Assembly (NCBI RefSeq): GCF_001028175.1
Contig: NZ_AEJF01000258.1
Coordinates: forward strand, 42,358-106,357
Source: Caballeronia mineralivorans PML1(12)
GTDB taxonomy: Bacteria; Pseudomonadota; Gammaproteobacteria; Burkholderiales; Burkholderiaceae
Direction: 5' to 3'
Length of the DNA: 64,000 nucleotides
Shown: positions 16,736 to 24,983 of the stretch, piece by piece
Position numbering within the stretch: position 1 is the stretch's first letter
Layout of the letters: the number at the start of each line of letters is the position of its first letter
Position numbers and translations under genes: made by a program
The notes under the pieces: generated by a model
Seen by the model: the letters and a program-made list of their open reading frames with translations, nothing else
Database searches by the model: none
What the model was told of the DNA's origin: nothing

Positions 16736-17776
16736 TCAGGCTGCGGTGGCGACCTTCTCGTCGCTATAGAGCGCCGGCTTTTCGTTCAGCGCCACCTTGA
16801 CCTTTTGTCCTGTCTTTTGTGCTGCAACGCCGGCCTCGCAGCAAGCTGCAGTGGCATATCCGTCCCATGCCGACGGCCCGTTGACCGTGCCTTCTCGCGC
16901 GGCGTCAACCCACGTTTGCAGTTCCAGGTTGAATGCGTCGTTGAAGCGTTCGACAAAGCTGGGCGGCACTGCCCCGCCCCAGCGGCCCGACGATCGGATA
17001 TAGGGTCCAATGTCGTTGCCGATGTCAACAATTCCGTCTTCGAAAACTGCCTGCGCTGCAACTTGATAGCCAAATTGCGCGTTGACGAAAATCTCGACGT
17101 CGACCAGGATGCCGCTTTCAGTTTCCATCAACACTTGCTGCGGGTCGTGCTGGCCGTGATGCGCGTGGCGCGTGGGTCGACCAAGCCGGACCTGCACGGT
17201 CGTGATTTCCTCGCCCGTCAAATATCGAACTCCGTCGAACTCGTGCACAACGGAATCGTTGATCAGCATCTGGCTTGTGAAGCTCGATGGCGACACTGCG
17301 TTGCGGTGAGAGAAATGGAGCATCAGCGTATCCCCCATTTCACGAGACTCGATGAGGCGTCTCAGTTGCCGGTATTCCCGGTCGAACCGACGCATGAAGC
17401 CAACCTGAATCAGCTTCCGGCCAATCTTTTGTTCTTCTTCAATGATTCGCCAGGATGAGGCAGCGTCAGGGGTCAGCGGCTTTTCACAAAGAATCGGCTT
17501 ACCTTGCTCGATAGCTTGCAGCAACGTTTTTTCGTGAAGAAACCCCGGCGTCGCGATCACCACAGCATCAATACGGTCGCCAGTGAGCAGCGAGCCAAGC
17601 TCGGTGGCCGCGATCGCACCCGGTGCCTTGCTTGCAACGCGCTGCGCGCGCTCCGCGTCCACATCGACTACGGCGACTACGCTCGCACCGGCGATACGAT
17701 TGGCGAGCCGTTCGACGTGATCTGAACCCATGAGGCCTGCACCAACCACTGCTACACGAAGTTCGTTTCTCATCAT
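16736..17776 (-). CDS. Gfo/Idh/MocA family oxidoreductase
   Basis: A 346-residue NAD-dependent dehydrogenase. Seen: Rossmann motif VAVVGAGLMGSDHVERL, VIATPGFLHEKTL, CEKPLTPDAASSW, and NDSVVHEFDGVRYLTGEE, where the family's active-site Asp/His region lies. GAGGAAG precedes the start; the second Met (17773) is an equal alternative. It resembles inositol dehydrogenase-type members more than glucose-fructose oxidoreductase. It sits between the second ABC importer and the TIM-barrel gene, all on one strand, and likely oxidises the imported substrate. Confidence 0.88.
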   Translation of the reverse strand: MMRNELRVAVVGAGLMGSDHVERLANRIAGASVVAVVDVDAERAQRVASKAPGAIAATELGSLLTGDRIDAVVIATPGFLHEKTLLQAIEQGKPILCEKPLTPDAASSWRIIEEEQKIGRKLIQVGFMRRFDREYRQLRRLIESREMGDTLMLHFSHRNAVSPSSFTSQMLINDSVVHEFDGVRYLTGEEITTVQVRLGRPTRHAHHGQHDPQQVLMETESGILVDVEIFVNAQFGYQVAAQAVFEDGIVDIGNDIGPYIRSSGRWGGAVPPSFVERFNDAFNLELQTWVDAAREGTVNGPSAWDGYATAACCEAGVAAQKTGQKVKVALNEKPALYSDEKVATAA

Positions 17777-17859
17777 TAGGCTTCCTCATTTACTGCCGTG
17801 GCAAATTGACCAAACTTAGATTCTTGCGTCCACATGGGTGAGATCGCGCCCAGGGATGA

Positions 17860-18027
17860 CTATCCGATCCGATTGGGCTTTGCACGAAGAACCGGCCAAC
17901 CTGGATAATGCTCCGAGCGCCTCTGATATTCGGCGGAGGTGACGTTCACGATCCTCTCGCGGTTTTCCTCCGGGACGAACCGCTCGTCATTCACCCTTGC
18001 CCTCTCCTGCCGTTTCCCTGGGTTCAT
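17860..18027 (-). CDS. Possible 55-residue small protein
   Basis: In a 396-base gap a minus-strand frame of 55 codons runs from ATG 18027 to TAG 17860. An internal GTG at 17994 is preceded by AGGAG nine bases upstream and would give 44 residues. The product is charged and ends EYQRRSEHYPGWPVLRAKPN. No domain recognised. It may be a true small gene or the tail of a lost gene; the rest of the gap shows nothing else. Confidence 0.3.
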   Translation of the reverse strand: MNPGKRQERARVNDERFVPEENRERIVNVTSAEYQRRSEHYPGWPVLRAKPNRIG

Positions 18028-18172
18028 TTTCGGAGCCAGAGCCGAACGCTAACATCGTGACCCGAGCCTCGCCTCACACTGGGTTTTGCCAATGGTATTC
18101 ACTGAACCGCACAGTCCCGGTTCCGCAGAGCGACGGAAGAAAATCCGGTCGCCCAGCGGAAGCAGATGCCTG

Positions 18173-19171
18173 TTAATGCTTGAGACACGTGTTCACGTTG
18201 TCGGCCGTGCAAACATCGATGCCGGTATACGTGGTGTCCGAAACCTTCTTTCCAGATGAGATATCTTGCAGCATCAGAACCGCCTTCGCGCCCATCTCAA
18301 ACGGTCGCTGACCCACATTGCCGTTGCTGTAGCCATCCTTTAGCTGCTGCAACTGCATGGGCAGCGTGTCCGCAACAAGAACAACGAGCTGCTTTGACTT
18401 GATCCTCGGAAGCATCGACTGTACGGCCTGGCGGTATGCGTTATCTGACCACTGGGTGAACGCGCCAGTCGATACAAACGCATCCAGCTGATTTCCATAC
18501 TTCGTCAGAATATCCGACAGTTGCTGATCCGCCTTTGCGCTGTCGTCGTCCGTGAAAAGCGGGCACCCGTCGACCTCTGTCCAGCCATGTTGCCCCGTCA
18601 AGCGGTTTCCAGGCGGGCTGCTGTCATGTGTGCCGGCCAGCGTGTCTCGAATCCCCTGCAGCCGTTCGTTGTGGTTCGCAGCTGCGGCCCCGCCCGACTG
18701 CAGGCAGATCTTGCCTCCCTTTGGCTTCATTTGCTGAAGGAGCTTCGCCAGATTCACACCAATATCGTAGTTTTTCGTCCCCACGTATGCCTGCCGATAT
18801 GACTTGTCTTGTGGGAGAAGATCCGAATCCCAGGTAATCGTCGGAATGCCGGCGTCCTGCGCTGACTTCAAGGCACGGGCTATTGCCGGCGCATTTGCAG
18901 GTGACACCGCAATACCCTTAACGTGACGTGTAATCAAATCCTGGATGATTTGAATCTGCTCCTGCTCGTTGGCTTCCGACGGGCCAATATAGAGGCATTT
19001 CGCGCCCTTCAACTTATCGGCTACGCTGTTGCATCCGTCACGAGCCAGGTCGAAGTAGGGATTGTTCATTGCTTTGGGAACTAGCGCATATACATCCTCA
19101 GCGCGGGCAGTGAGCGACTGGACGCACAGGGCAGCCCCGAGCGCCAGCAGCGGCAACAATGCTTTTTTCAT
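18173..19171 (-). CDS. Periplasmic sugar-binding protein of second ABC importer
   Basis: A 332-residue type I periplasmic binding protein. It has a signal peptide (MKKALLPLLALGAALCVQSL, cleaved near TARAED), then VYALVPKAMNNPYFDLARDGC, the usual opening of RbsB/FrcB-like receptors. Further on are CLYIGPSEANEQEQIQIIQDLI, GIAVSPANA and ITWDSDLLP. I start at 19171 because GGAGGAG lies seven bases upstream. The residue spread is that of receptors for ribose, fructose or polyol ligands rather than the ChvE class at 4700..5770. It is the receptor for the permease and ATPase encoded upstream. Confidence 0.9.
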   Translation of the reverse strand: MKKALLPLLALGAALCVQSLTARAEDVYALVPKAMNNPYFDLARDGCNSVADKLKGAKCLYIGPSEANEQEQIQIIQDLITRHVKGIAVSPANAPAIARALKSAQDAGIPTITWDSDLLPQDKSYRQAYVGTKNYDIGVNLAKLLQQMKPKGGKICLQSGGAAAANHNERLQGIRDTLAGTHDSSPPGNRLTGQHGWTEVDGCPLFTDDDSAKADQQLSDILTKYGNQLDAFVSTGAFTQWSDNAYRQAVQSMLPRIKSKQLVVLVADTLPMQLQQLKDGYSNGNVGQRPFEMGAKAVLMLQDISSGKKVSDTTYTGIDVCTADNVNTCLKH

Positions 19172-19221
19172 TATGTACTCCTCCATTATGTTATAAATAA
19201 CCGGTCAAGTCAGAGTCAGAG

Positions 19222-20238
19222 TCAATCACCCGACTTGCGACGCAACTTCTCCAGCATTACTGCAAGAATGATGAATCCACCTAGAAACATGCCCTGCCAG
19301 TAAGGGTCAACGCCGGCCAACAAGAGGCTGTTGCGGATAACCTCGATTAGCGCCGCGCCGATCGGAGCGCCGATGGCATAGCCAATGCCACCGGCCAAAT
19401 TCGCACCCCCAATAACAGTCGCTGCGATCACTTGCAACTCACTTGATAGTCCTAAGGCGTTCGTTACCGAGCCGAGCCAACCGACCATCAGAAAAGCGGT
19501 AATGCCTGCTGTGAGACTCGATAGAACGTAGACCGAGACGGTGAGTCTCTCAATGGGGATGCCGCATAGTTTCGCCGCCGCGGCATTGCCGCCAAGGGCG
19601 AAAATATGCCGTCCCCAAGCCGAGTAGCGATACACCAGGACAAAGAGCACCGTCATGATCGCCAGTACCCAGACGGGGTTCGCAATGCCCGCCGTCGTTC
19701 CTCCTCCGATTTGAAACAAAAGCGATTGATCAGGTCCAAACTGCCAAAAGAGCTTGTTGTTCGATAAAACCAGAGCGAGCGATCTGGCCATCGCGAGCAT
19801 CCCGAGTGTTACAACAAACGACGACATGCGGAAATAGGCAATCAGCACCCCATTAATCAGACCGCACAATGCCGCGGTCAATAGACACGCTGCTAGCCCA
19901 AACCAGATCGAATGCCCTCCAGCCATTGTCATTCCGAGCACAATTCCCGAGACGCCCATCACCGAACCGATCGACAAATCGATGCCGCCGGTGATAATTA
20001 CTGTCGTCATGCCCAACGCCATGATGCCTGTAAAGGCAAAATTTCGACTCGTGTTGAAGACGTTTCGTGTCGACATAAACTGGTCACTCACAAAACTCAT
20101 TACGACGCAGACGAGCAGCATCGCCAAAAAGACCCACACTGGCTGAGTGTGCGTAATGGACTGTAGAAAACCAGACTTGCGCCGTTGGACGATGTCGCTA
20201 AAATCATCGATCCTCGTTGCGGATTGCTTGTTCATCAT
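19222..20238 (-). CDS. Sugar ABC transporter permease (RbsC/FrcC-like)
   Basis: A 338-residue inner-membrane permease with about nine or ten hydrophobic segments. Seen: GGIDLSIGSVMGVSGIVLG, a cytoplasmic loop RHIFALGGNAAAAKLCGIPIERL, and GGANLAGGIGYAIGAPIGA, all RbsC-family signatures. The N-terminus is a hydrophilic stretch of about 28 residues. It is 20 bases downstream of the ATPase gene and 50 bases upstream of the binding protein gene, in the order ATPase-permease-receptor. Confidence 0.93.
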   Translation of the reverse strand: MMNKQSATRIDDFSDIVQRRKSGFLQSITHTQPVWVFLAMLLVCVVMSFVSDQFMSTRNVFNTSRNFAFTGIMALGMTTVIITGGIDLSIGSVMGVSGIVLGMTMAGGHSIWFGLAACLLTAALCGLINGVLIAYFRMSSFVVTLGMLAMARSLALVLSNNKLFWQFGPDQSLLFQIGGGTTAGIANPVWVLAIMTVLFVLVYRYSAWGRHIFALGGNAAAAKLCGIPIERLTVSVYVLSSLTAGITAFLMVGWLGSVTNALGLSSELQVIAATVIGGANLAGGIGYAIGAPIGAALIEVIRNSLLLAGVDPYWQGMFLGGFIILAVMLEKLRRKSGD

Positions 20239-20258
20239 TACTTCCTCCTAGATCGCCG

Positions 20259-20999
20259 TCAGGCCGATTCGATCGCACCAGTGATCAGCCCAGTGACTTC
20301 TTCAGGTGAACTCGAGGCAATGCTCTTATCCGCAACTTTCCGACCGCGGCGCATGACGAGGACGCGGCTGCAAACCGCGAAGACGTCGGGCATGCGGTGA
20401 CTAATCAGGATCACAGTGTGATTCGTGTCTCTGAGCCGCTCGATCAGGGCAAGGACTTCGGCGACTTGTCGAACGCTGATGGCTGCCGTCGGCTCGTCCA
20501 TGACAACGAGCTTCGGATTGGAAAGACGAGTACGGGCGATTGCGACAGCTTGGCGCTGCCCCCCCGACATTCTCCGTACGAGTTGCCACGGGCGGGTCTC
20601 GGACTTCAGTTCCGCAAAAAGTTCGGCTGAGCGTTCAGCCATGGCCTTGTCATCCAGGATGCTGAACGGGCCAACTCTGCGCTTTAGTTCACGGCCGAGG
20701 AAAACATTTCCGGCGGCCGTAAGGTTATCGCTTAGCGCCAGGTCCTGATAGACCATCTCAATGCCTTTCTCTCTGGCATCGATTGGCCGGTTGAAGTGAC
20801 AAAGCTCGCCGTCCACGGAAATCTCACCACCGGTCGGCGGAAAGTTGCCGGCGATCATTTTGACGAGCGTAGATTTTCCTGCGCCGTTGTCTCCCATAAG
20901 GGCGACTACCTCGCCCTTTCGAATCGAACAGCTGACATCCGAAACAGCTTGAATGGCGCCGAAGCTTTTCGATACATTCCTTAACTCAAGAATAGCCAT
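20259..20999 (-). CDS. Sugar ABC transporter ATP-binding protein, single-domain (FrcA-like)
   Basis: A 246-residue single ABC ATPase domain. Seen: Walker A GDNGAGKSTLVK, Q-loop region MVYQDLALSDNLT, signature RMSGGQRQAVAIART, Walker B VVMDEPTAAI and the switch His in VILISHRM. The start at 20999 has AGGAG ten bases upstream; the longer frame to 21176 adds residues without family match. Single-domain ATPases of this kind occur in FrcBCA fructose-type importers, in contrast to the two-domain ATPase of the first operon. It would work as a dimer. Confidence 0.9.
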   Translation of the reverse strand: MAILELRNVSKSFGAIQAVSDVSCSIRKGEVVALMGDNGAGKSTLVKMIAGNFPPTGGEISVDGELCHFNRPIDAREKGIEMVYQDLALSDNLTAAGNVFLGRELKRRVGPFSILDDKAMAERSAELFAELKSETRPWQLVRRMSGGQRQAVAIARTRLSNPKLVVMDEPTAAISVRQVAEVLALIERLRDTNHTVILISHRMPDVFAVCSRVLVMRRGRKVADKSIASSSPEEVTGLITGAIESA

Positions 21000-21233
21000 A
21001 GACCACGTCTCCTGATTTAGTAAGCGTCCCGGCATCGAGGCCGTGATCCGTCGGTGACTTACGACACGTTGAGCCGACTCCTCTCTCGCGAGGAGCGAAT
21101 GAACGTGTCGGTAACCTTTTGAATCTCCCATGCCTTTCAAGTCGTTGACGCCGGGTTGATGACCGGGCGTAGCCATGAAATCGCCGTAAAATCCTTCGTT
21201 ATTCTGAACACGCGCGTAAGGCGGGTCCCGCCC

Positions 21234-22229
21234 TTAGTCGACCTTTACCATCCGTCCAGTTCTCACGGATTCCACTGCGCAATCCGCAAGCTTCAATGCC
21301 TGACGGCCATCCTTTGGAGTGACCGGCATCGGCCGACCGTCGCGCAAAGCGGTAAGAAACGCTTCGAGTTCGGCCCGATATGCATCGGCATAGCGCTCAA
21401 GGAAAAAGTTGAGCAAGGGTTGCCGAGACTCGGTTTGCTCCGCCGTATATCGACGCACGGTTGTTGGCCTCAAGTTCTCGTTCAGCAGCATTCCCCGTGA
21501 GCCGAAAATTTCGAACCGCTGATCGTATCCATAGACGGCTTCCCGGCAGCAGTTGATGTGACATTGCTTCCCGGACTCCGTTTGCATGATCACCATCAAC
21601 GTATCGAAGTCGTCGAGTTCCGAGAGAGTGCTCTCCACGACCCTGCTCGCAACAGCCATTACCGACACGGGTTCTTCACCGAGCAGCCATCGGGCCATGT
21701 CGAAATCGTGGATGGTCATATCTTTGAAGATTCCGCCCGAGTGCTTCAGATAATCCAGCGGCGGCAGCCCGGGGTCCCGGCTCGAGATGATCACCTGCCT
21801 CACGTCGCCAATGTCGCCTGCGTCGATGGCGCGTCGAAGCTCGATCGAGCTAGGATCGAAACGCCGATTGAATGCCAGCATCACCGGCACCCCTAGCGCT
21901 TCCAGTTCCGCCACGGCGGTGTCGGCTCGCTTGATATCCAAATCCACCGGCTTTTCGCAAAGCACGGCCTTCCCCGCACGCGCCGCAGCCAACATCAAGT
22001 CGACGTGCGTGTCGGTTGGGGTGCAGATGATCACAGCGTCCACATCTGCACGCGAAATTGCGTCCAGGGGATTCGAAACAGCGTCGCATCCAAGTTGTTC
22101 TGCGAGCGACCGAGCGGCATCTCCGAACGGATCTGCTACGACAACCAACGACGCGTGCCGGCTAGCAGCAGCGTTTGCAGCATGGATTTTGCCGATTCGT
22201 CCGGCGCCCAATACGGCAATGCGTGTCAT
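21234..22229 (-). CDS. iolG: Inositol 2-dehydrogenase-like oxidoreductase, copy 2
   Basis: A 331-residue paralogue of the gene at 6980..7972, sharing VLGAGRIGKIHAAN, CTPTDTHVDLML, CEKPVDLDIK, NRRFDPSS, ISSRDPGLPP, HSGGIFKDMTIHDFDMARWL, QCHINCCREAVYGYDQR and LLNFFLERY. The start at 22229 has GGAGACAGGT directly upstream. It should oxidise myo-inositol or a related cyclitol to the ketone with NAD. It is the first intact gene after the chimeric pseudogene 22283..22630, so the promoter of that pseudogene (22733-22760) probably drives it and the ABC/Gfo/TIM genes downstream. Confidence 0.9.
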   Translation of the reverse strand: MTRIAVLGAGRIGKIHAANAAASRHASLVVVADPFGDAARSLAEQLGCDAVSNPLDAISRADVDAVIICTPTDTHVDLMLAAARAGKAVLCEKPVDLDIKRADTAVAELEALGVPVMLAFNRRFDPSSIELRRAIDAGDIGDVRQVIISSRDPGLPPLDYLKHSGGIFKDMTIHDFDMARWLLGEEPVSVMAVASRVVESTLSELDDFDTLMVIMQTESGKQCHINCCREAVYGYDQRFEIFGSRGMLLNENLRPTTVRRYTAEQTESRQPLLNFFLERYADAYRAELEAFLTALRDGRPMPVTPKDGRQALKLADCAVESVRTGRMVKVD

Positions 22230-22282
22230 ACCTGTCTCCAATTTTATTTACGGTCGCCGGTAGTCCGACCGGCTAGTGTTTA

Positions 22283-22630
22283 TTAACGCTGTGGATCGAG
22301 CCTGCCCGAAAAGAAGTCCGTGATGTTTGTCACCGCAGCGCCCAACCTTCGAGTGGCGGCCTCTTCCGTCAACGCTACCGAATAAGGATTTAGTACCCTG
22401 CGTTCGCCGCGCAACGGCGGACTGTCAGCGAGTGGTGGCTCCATGTCGAATACGTCGAGGCCGGCACCTGACAATCGGCGTGAAAGAAGTACTTCACTTA
22501 ACGCTGCTTCGTCGGCGATACCCCCTTGATCGGTATTCACCTCTATCGCCGATGGTTTCATCCCACTCCGCTCACGAGCCCCAATTAAGGGGCTCGGGCC
22601 AGGGATGAAGAGGCCGAACTTCTCATACAT
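22283..22630 (-). pseudogene. Chimeric remnant: start of aldehyde dehydrogenase fused to end of 2-hydroxyacid dehydrogenase
   Basis: The first nine codons (MYEKFGLFI) match the start of the aldehyde dehydrogenase at 34626..36062. From about residue 15 the frame matches the C-terminal third of the 2-hydroxyacid dehydrogenase at 32818..33798 (GLDVFDMEPP versus GLDVFESEPP, then LTEEAA). Catalytic features are lost: the SPHSAG histidine motif reads NPYSVA, and NTARGG reads NTDQGG. The simplest history is duplication of the three-gene operon followed by an in-frame deletion and drift. The promoter in front of it is intact and nearly the same as that at 36.17 kb. Confidence 0.8.
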
Positions 22631-22721
22631 GACTCGCTCCTCTGTGTGCCCGTCAGCCTTCGTTGCTGCGCGTGGCCATGCTGGCCAGCGGGCGATGTCC
22701 TCGTGTGAAAGGCACTTAATG

Positions 22722-22760
22722 TTGCATAATCTATATTATGCAATTTTTGTTGCGTGTCAA
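22722..22760 (-). promoter_or_regulatory. Promoter with IolR-like operators in front of the chimeric pseudogene
   Basis: Minus strand: -35 TTGACA (22760..22755), 16-base spacer, -10 TAATAT (22738..22733). The spacer is almost filled by an operator of form GCAA-N6-TTGC (22740-22753). A second palindrome, TTGCATAAT-CTAT-ATTATGCAA (22722-22743), overlaps the -10. The architecture repeats that at 36147-36195. A repressor bound in the spacer would block RNA polymerase. The regulated genes now are probably the pseudogene and the downstream inositol dehydrogenase/ABC genes. Confidence 0.7.
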
Positions 22761-22929
22761 GATTTCCATGCCCTTCCGACGGCCTTCTCGAGGTTGTCCT
22801 TATCAACCGCGATCCCCTTGCGACAAGGCTTTCCGCTGCCATGCAGCGCGACCGGCCAAAGTGAACCAAGGGAAAACGATAGGCTCCAGGGCACCTCTTT
22901 CTATCGGACGCCGCAGCGCACGTCCCCAT

Positions 22930-22956
22930 GCAATTGTTGTTGCGTTGTCGCGCAAC
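22930..22956. promoter_or_regulatory. Extra IolR-like operator pair
   Basis: GCAATTGTTGTTGC (GCAA-N6-TTGC form) at 22930-22943 overlaps an inverted repeat GTTGCG-TTGTCG-CGCAAC at 22939-22956. It lies about 180 bases upstream of the 22722-22760 promoter and could be an auxiliary operator for looping. No promoter of its own is clear. Confidence 0.4.
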
Positions 22957-23121
22957 AGAGTTCGTACCAATTTGTTTTGGCGGTCGTGTCAGCGGCGGCC
23001 GGCCTCGACCCCGAATGCTTACCGGTCCCACGGACCACCGCACGATGTGTCTTGCGGCACGAGTCGATCTGTTGGTTCAAATCGTAAACATGCGGGTTGG
23101 TTCAGAAAATTCTCTGCCTTC

Positions 23122-23146
23122 ATTTAATACGTTATGCATATTAAAT
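23122..23146. repeat. AT-rich inverted repeat
   Basis: ATTTAATA-CGTTATGCA-TATTAAAT, perfect 8-base arms. It looks like a regulator site but faces no obvious gene start; it lies about 300 bases past the end of the MFS gene. Confidence 0.35.
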
Positions 23147-23439
23147 ATGCCGGAAAGCGACCGATTCGATATCTTTGCCGGCATGGCCACCAGGATTTGA
23201 ACCGTCGCCATAAAGCGCGTTTGGCAAGGCGCTCCAACATCTGCGCGGCCAGTGGACAAGCTCGTTCGCTACGTCAGCACGGTGCCCGGCCGACCTCGAA
23301 CAACCTGCGCGAAACCGCCATACGATCTGTGACTACTTACATGGATGTTTCCTTTACCCCAAGCAGCTGGGCGTCCCGACAATCACCTTCAACTATCGAA
23401 TCAGACGACTCTCCCCGTCTATCGCATACTGATGAGCAG

Positions 23440-24639
23440 TCATGTGGCCCGTTTGCTCCATACCGTCACGGCGACGCCGGCACACGACGTAACCACGCCT
23501 GCTCCGAAGATGGCTTCGTACCCCAGCCCTGACGCGATCAGACCCGCAAGCGGTCCCGTTACGAAATAGGCAATATCCTGAAAAGCGGTGAAAGTTCCTA
23601 GGGCGATGGCCCGGCTGTGCGATGGCATGCGCTTTACGGTCATCGATCCAAGCGCTGGAAACATCAAGGAACATCCCGCTCCCGTCACGGCTGCACCCAA
23701 CACGGCGATCGCAGCACTGGACGCCAGGCACATGATGAGTTGGCCGACTGCCTCGACACACATCGATCCCAGTGCGACCCGATACCCGCCCAGCCTATCA
23801 GGCAACGATCCGAGTAACAGCCTGACCAGAACGAAAGCAAAGCCGAAGCTGGATAAAGCCAGCCCCGCATTTGCCCATCCCCGCGCAACGAAATAAAGGG
23901 AAACAAAGGAGCTGATTGCAGCAAAACCAAACCCTTGCAACGCGAGGGTTATCCCGGGACGCCAGACGACTCCGAGTACCTCACGAAAACCGCTGCGATG
24001 CCCGCCACTGGCTGCGACCGCTGAAAGGCCAAGTACTGCAACGCACGCAATCAACGGCAACCCGATCATGGCGACGCCGACCAGAGCGAAGCCTCCAATG
24101 TGAACCAATGCCATACCGCATGGCGCACCGACTGCAATGGCGCCATATAGTGCCATTCCGTTCCACGCCATCACCTTGCCCGAGCGCTGCGCACCCGCCA
24201 GCCCGATTCCCCAGGTCAACGCTCCTGTGATGAGTTGACTTTCTCCCAAACCCGAAAACACACGACTGACCATCACGCACGCCAGTTGAAAGACGGGTGC
24301 TCCCGTGAACAGCGTTGCGCCAGCGAAAGCCACGCCAGCAGCCGAGCACGACAGCAAACCCCGCAACATCGACCTGCGGGCTCCCAAATGGTCAGCCTGA
24401 CGCCCGGCATATCCGCGCGTGAGCAGTGTCGCAAGAAAATGCGCGCTTACAGCCGTACCGGCAACGACGTTGCTGAACCCGAGCAGACGCCCGACGAAAA
24501 TGGAAACGACCGGCAACAGGGCGCCAAAAGTAATCCCACAGATAAAGACCGCCGCACTGAGGCAAAATAGGCTGCGTCCCACCGCAGTCCCTGGCGTCTT
24601 GGCAGTAACCGCTGTAACGGGTTTTGAATCGCAATTCAT
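23440..24639 (-). CDS. MFS transporter
   Basis: A roughly 400-residue major facilitator with about twelve hydrophobic segments. Seen: SLFCLSAAVFICGITFGALLP in the first helix, the loop 2-3 motif TRGYAGRQADHLGARRSM (the MFS RxxxDxxGxR type), an SRVFSGLGESQLITGALTWG region in helix 4, and a second-half loop with LLLGSLPDRLGGYR. It resembles drug/metabolite and sugar-acid MFS members; the substrate is unknown. An ATG at 24675 is an alternative start. Its place after the iolD-iolE operon suggests transport of a related compound, either import of substrate or efflux of an intermediate. Confidence 0.85.
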   Translation of the reverse strand: MNCDSKPVTAVTAKTPGTAVGRSLFCLSAAVFICGITFGALLPVVSIFVGRLLGFSNVVAGTAVSAHFLATLLTRGYAGRQADHLGARRSMLRGLLSCSAAGVAFAGATLFTGAPVFQLACVMVSRVFSGLGESQLITGALTWGIGLAGAQRSGKVMAWNGMALYGAIAVGAPCGMALVHIGGFALVGVAMIGLPLIACVAVLGLSAVAASGGHRSGFREVLGVVWRPGITLALQGFGFAAISSFVSLYFVARGWANAGLALSSFGFAFVLVRLLLGSLPDRLGGYRVALGSMCVEAVGQLIMCLASSAAIAVLGAAVTGAGCSLMFPALGSMTVKRMPSHSRAIALGTFTAFQDIAYFVTGPLAGLIASGLGYEAIFGAGVVTSCAGVAVTVWSKRAT

Positions 24640-24983
24640 CGGGGGCCGCTTCCGGGTTGAAAACTGTCTTCTCATCGACCGCTGGTGTCGGGCAGTTCCC
24701 GGACAGATTCACTTGCAAGAATGCCCGGGATTCTCCCGTCACAAAGTCAGCGGTACCGCACAGCGCATTTCAGCAAGGCACCAATTATCTTGGGATGGGT
24801 TACTGCCACCCCGGCCTCCTGATCTCATGGATCTGCCGCGCTCAATGCAGAAATGAACGATCATATTTTATTGAATAGTATTACTAATAAAACTATCGAT
24901 ACTGGTAACGATAAACTGCATTTCTCTGCCCAGGAATACGGCAGCGTCCTGCTTGCTGGGTTACCGACCGACTCCTCGCGCCA
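24640..24983. other. Intergenic region upstream of MFS gene
   Basis: No gene. It contains an AT-rich stretch (24860-24915) with TTTTATT...AATAAAA arms that probably includes the MFS promoter. The -10 and -35 cannot be fixed by eye. Confidence 0.4.

Larger units (their letters stand above)
22761..23439. other. Intergenic region, no confident gene
   Basis: Frames of 60-150 codons on both strands show no domains. It holds another GCAA-N6-TTGC site (22930-22943) overlapping GTTGCG-N6-CGCAAC (22939-22956), and an AT-rich palindrome at 23122-23146. Confidence 0.5.

Noticed and set aside
23180..23250. tRNA-like text on the minus strand (GGTTCAAATCC)
   Set aside because: The flanking bases do not pair as a T arm and no acceptor or anticodon stem can be folded.
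24860..24915. Possible operator palindrome upstream of the MFS gene
   Set aside because: The arms found (TTTTATT/AATAAAA and TAGT/ACTA) do not share a centre, so this may be only AT-rich promoter DNA.
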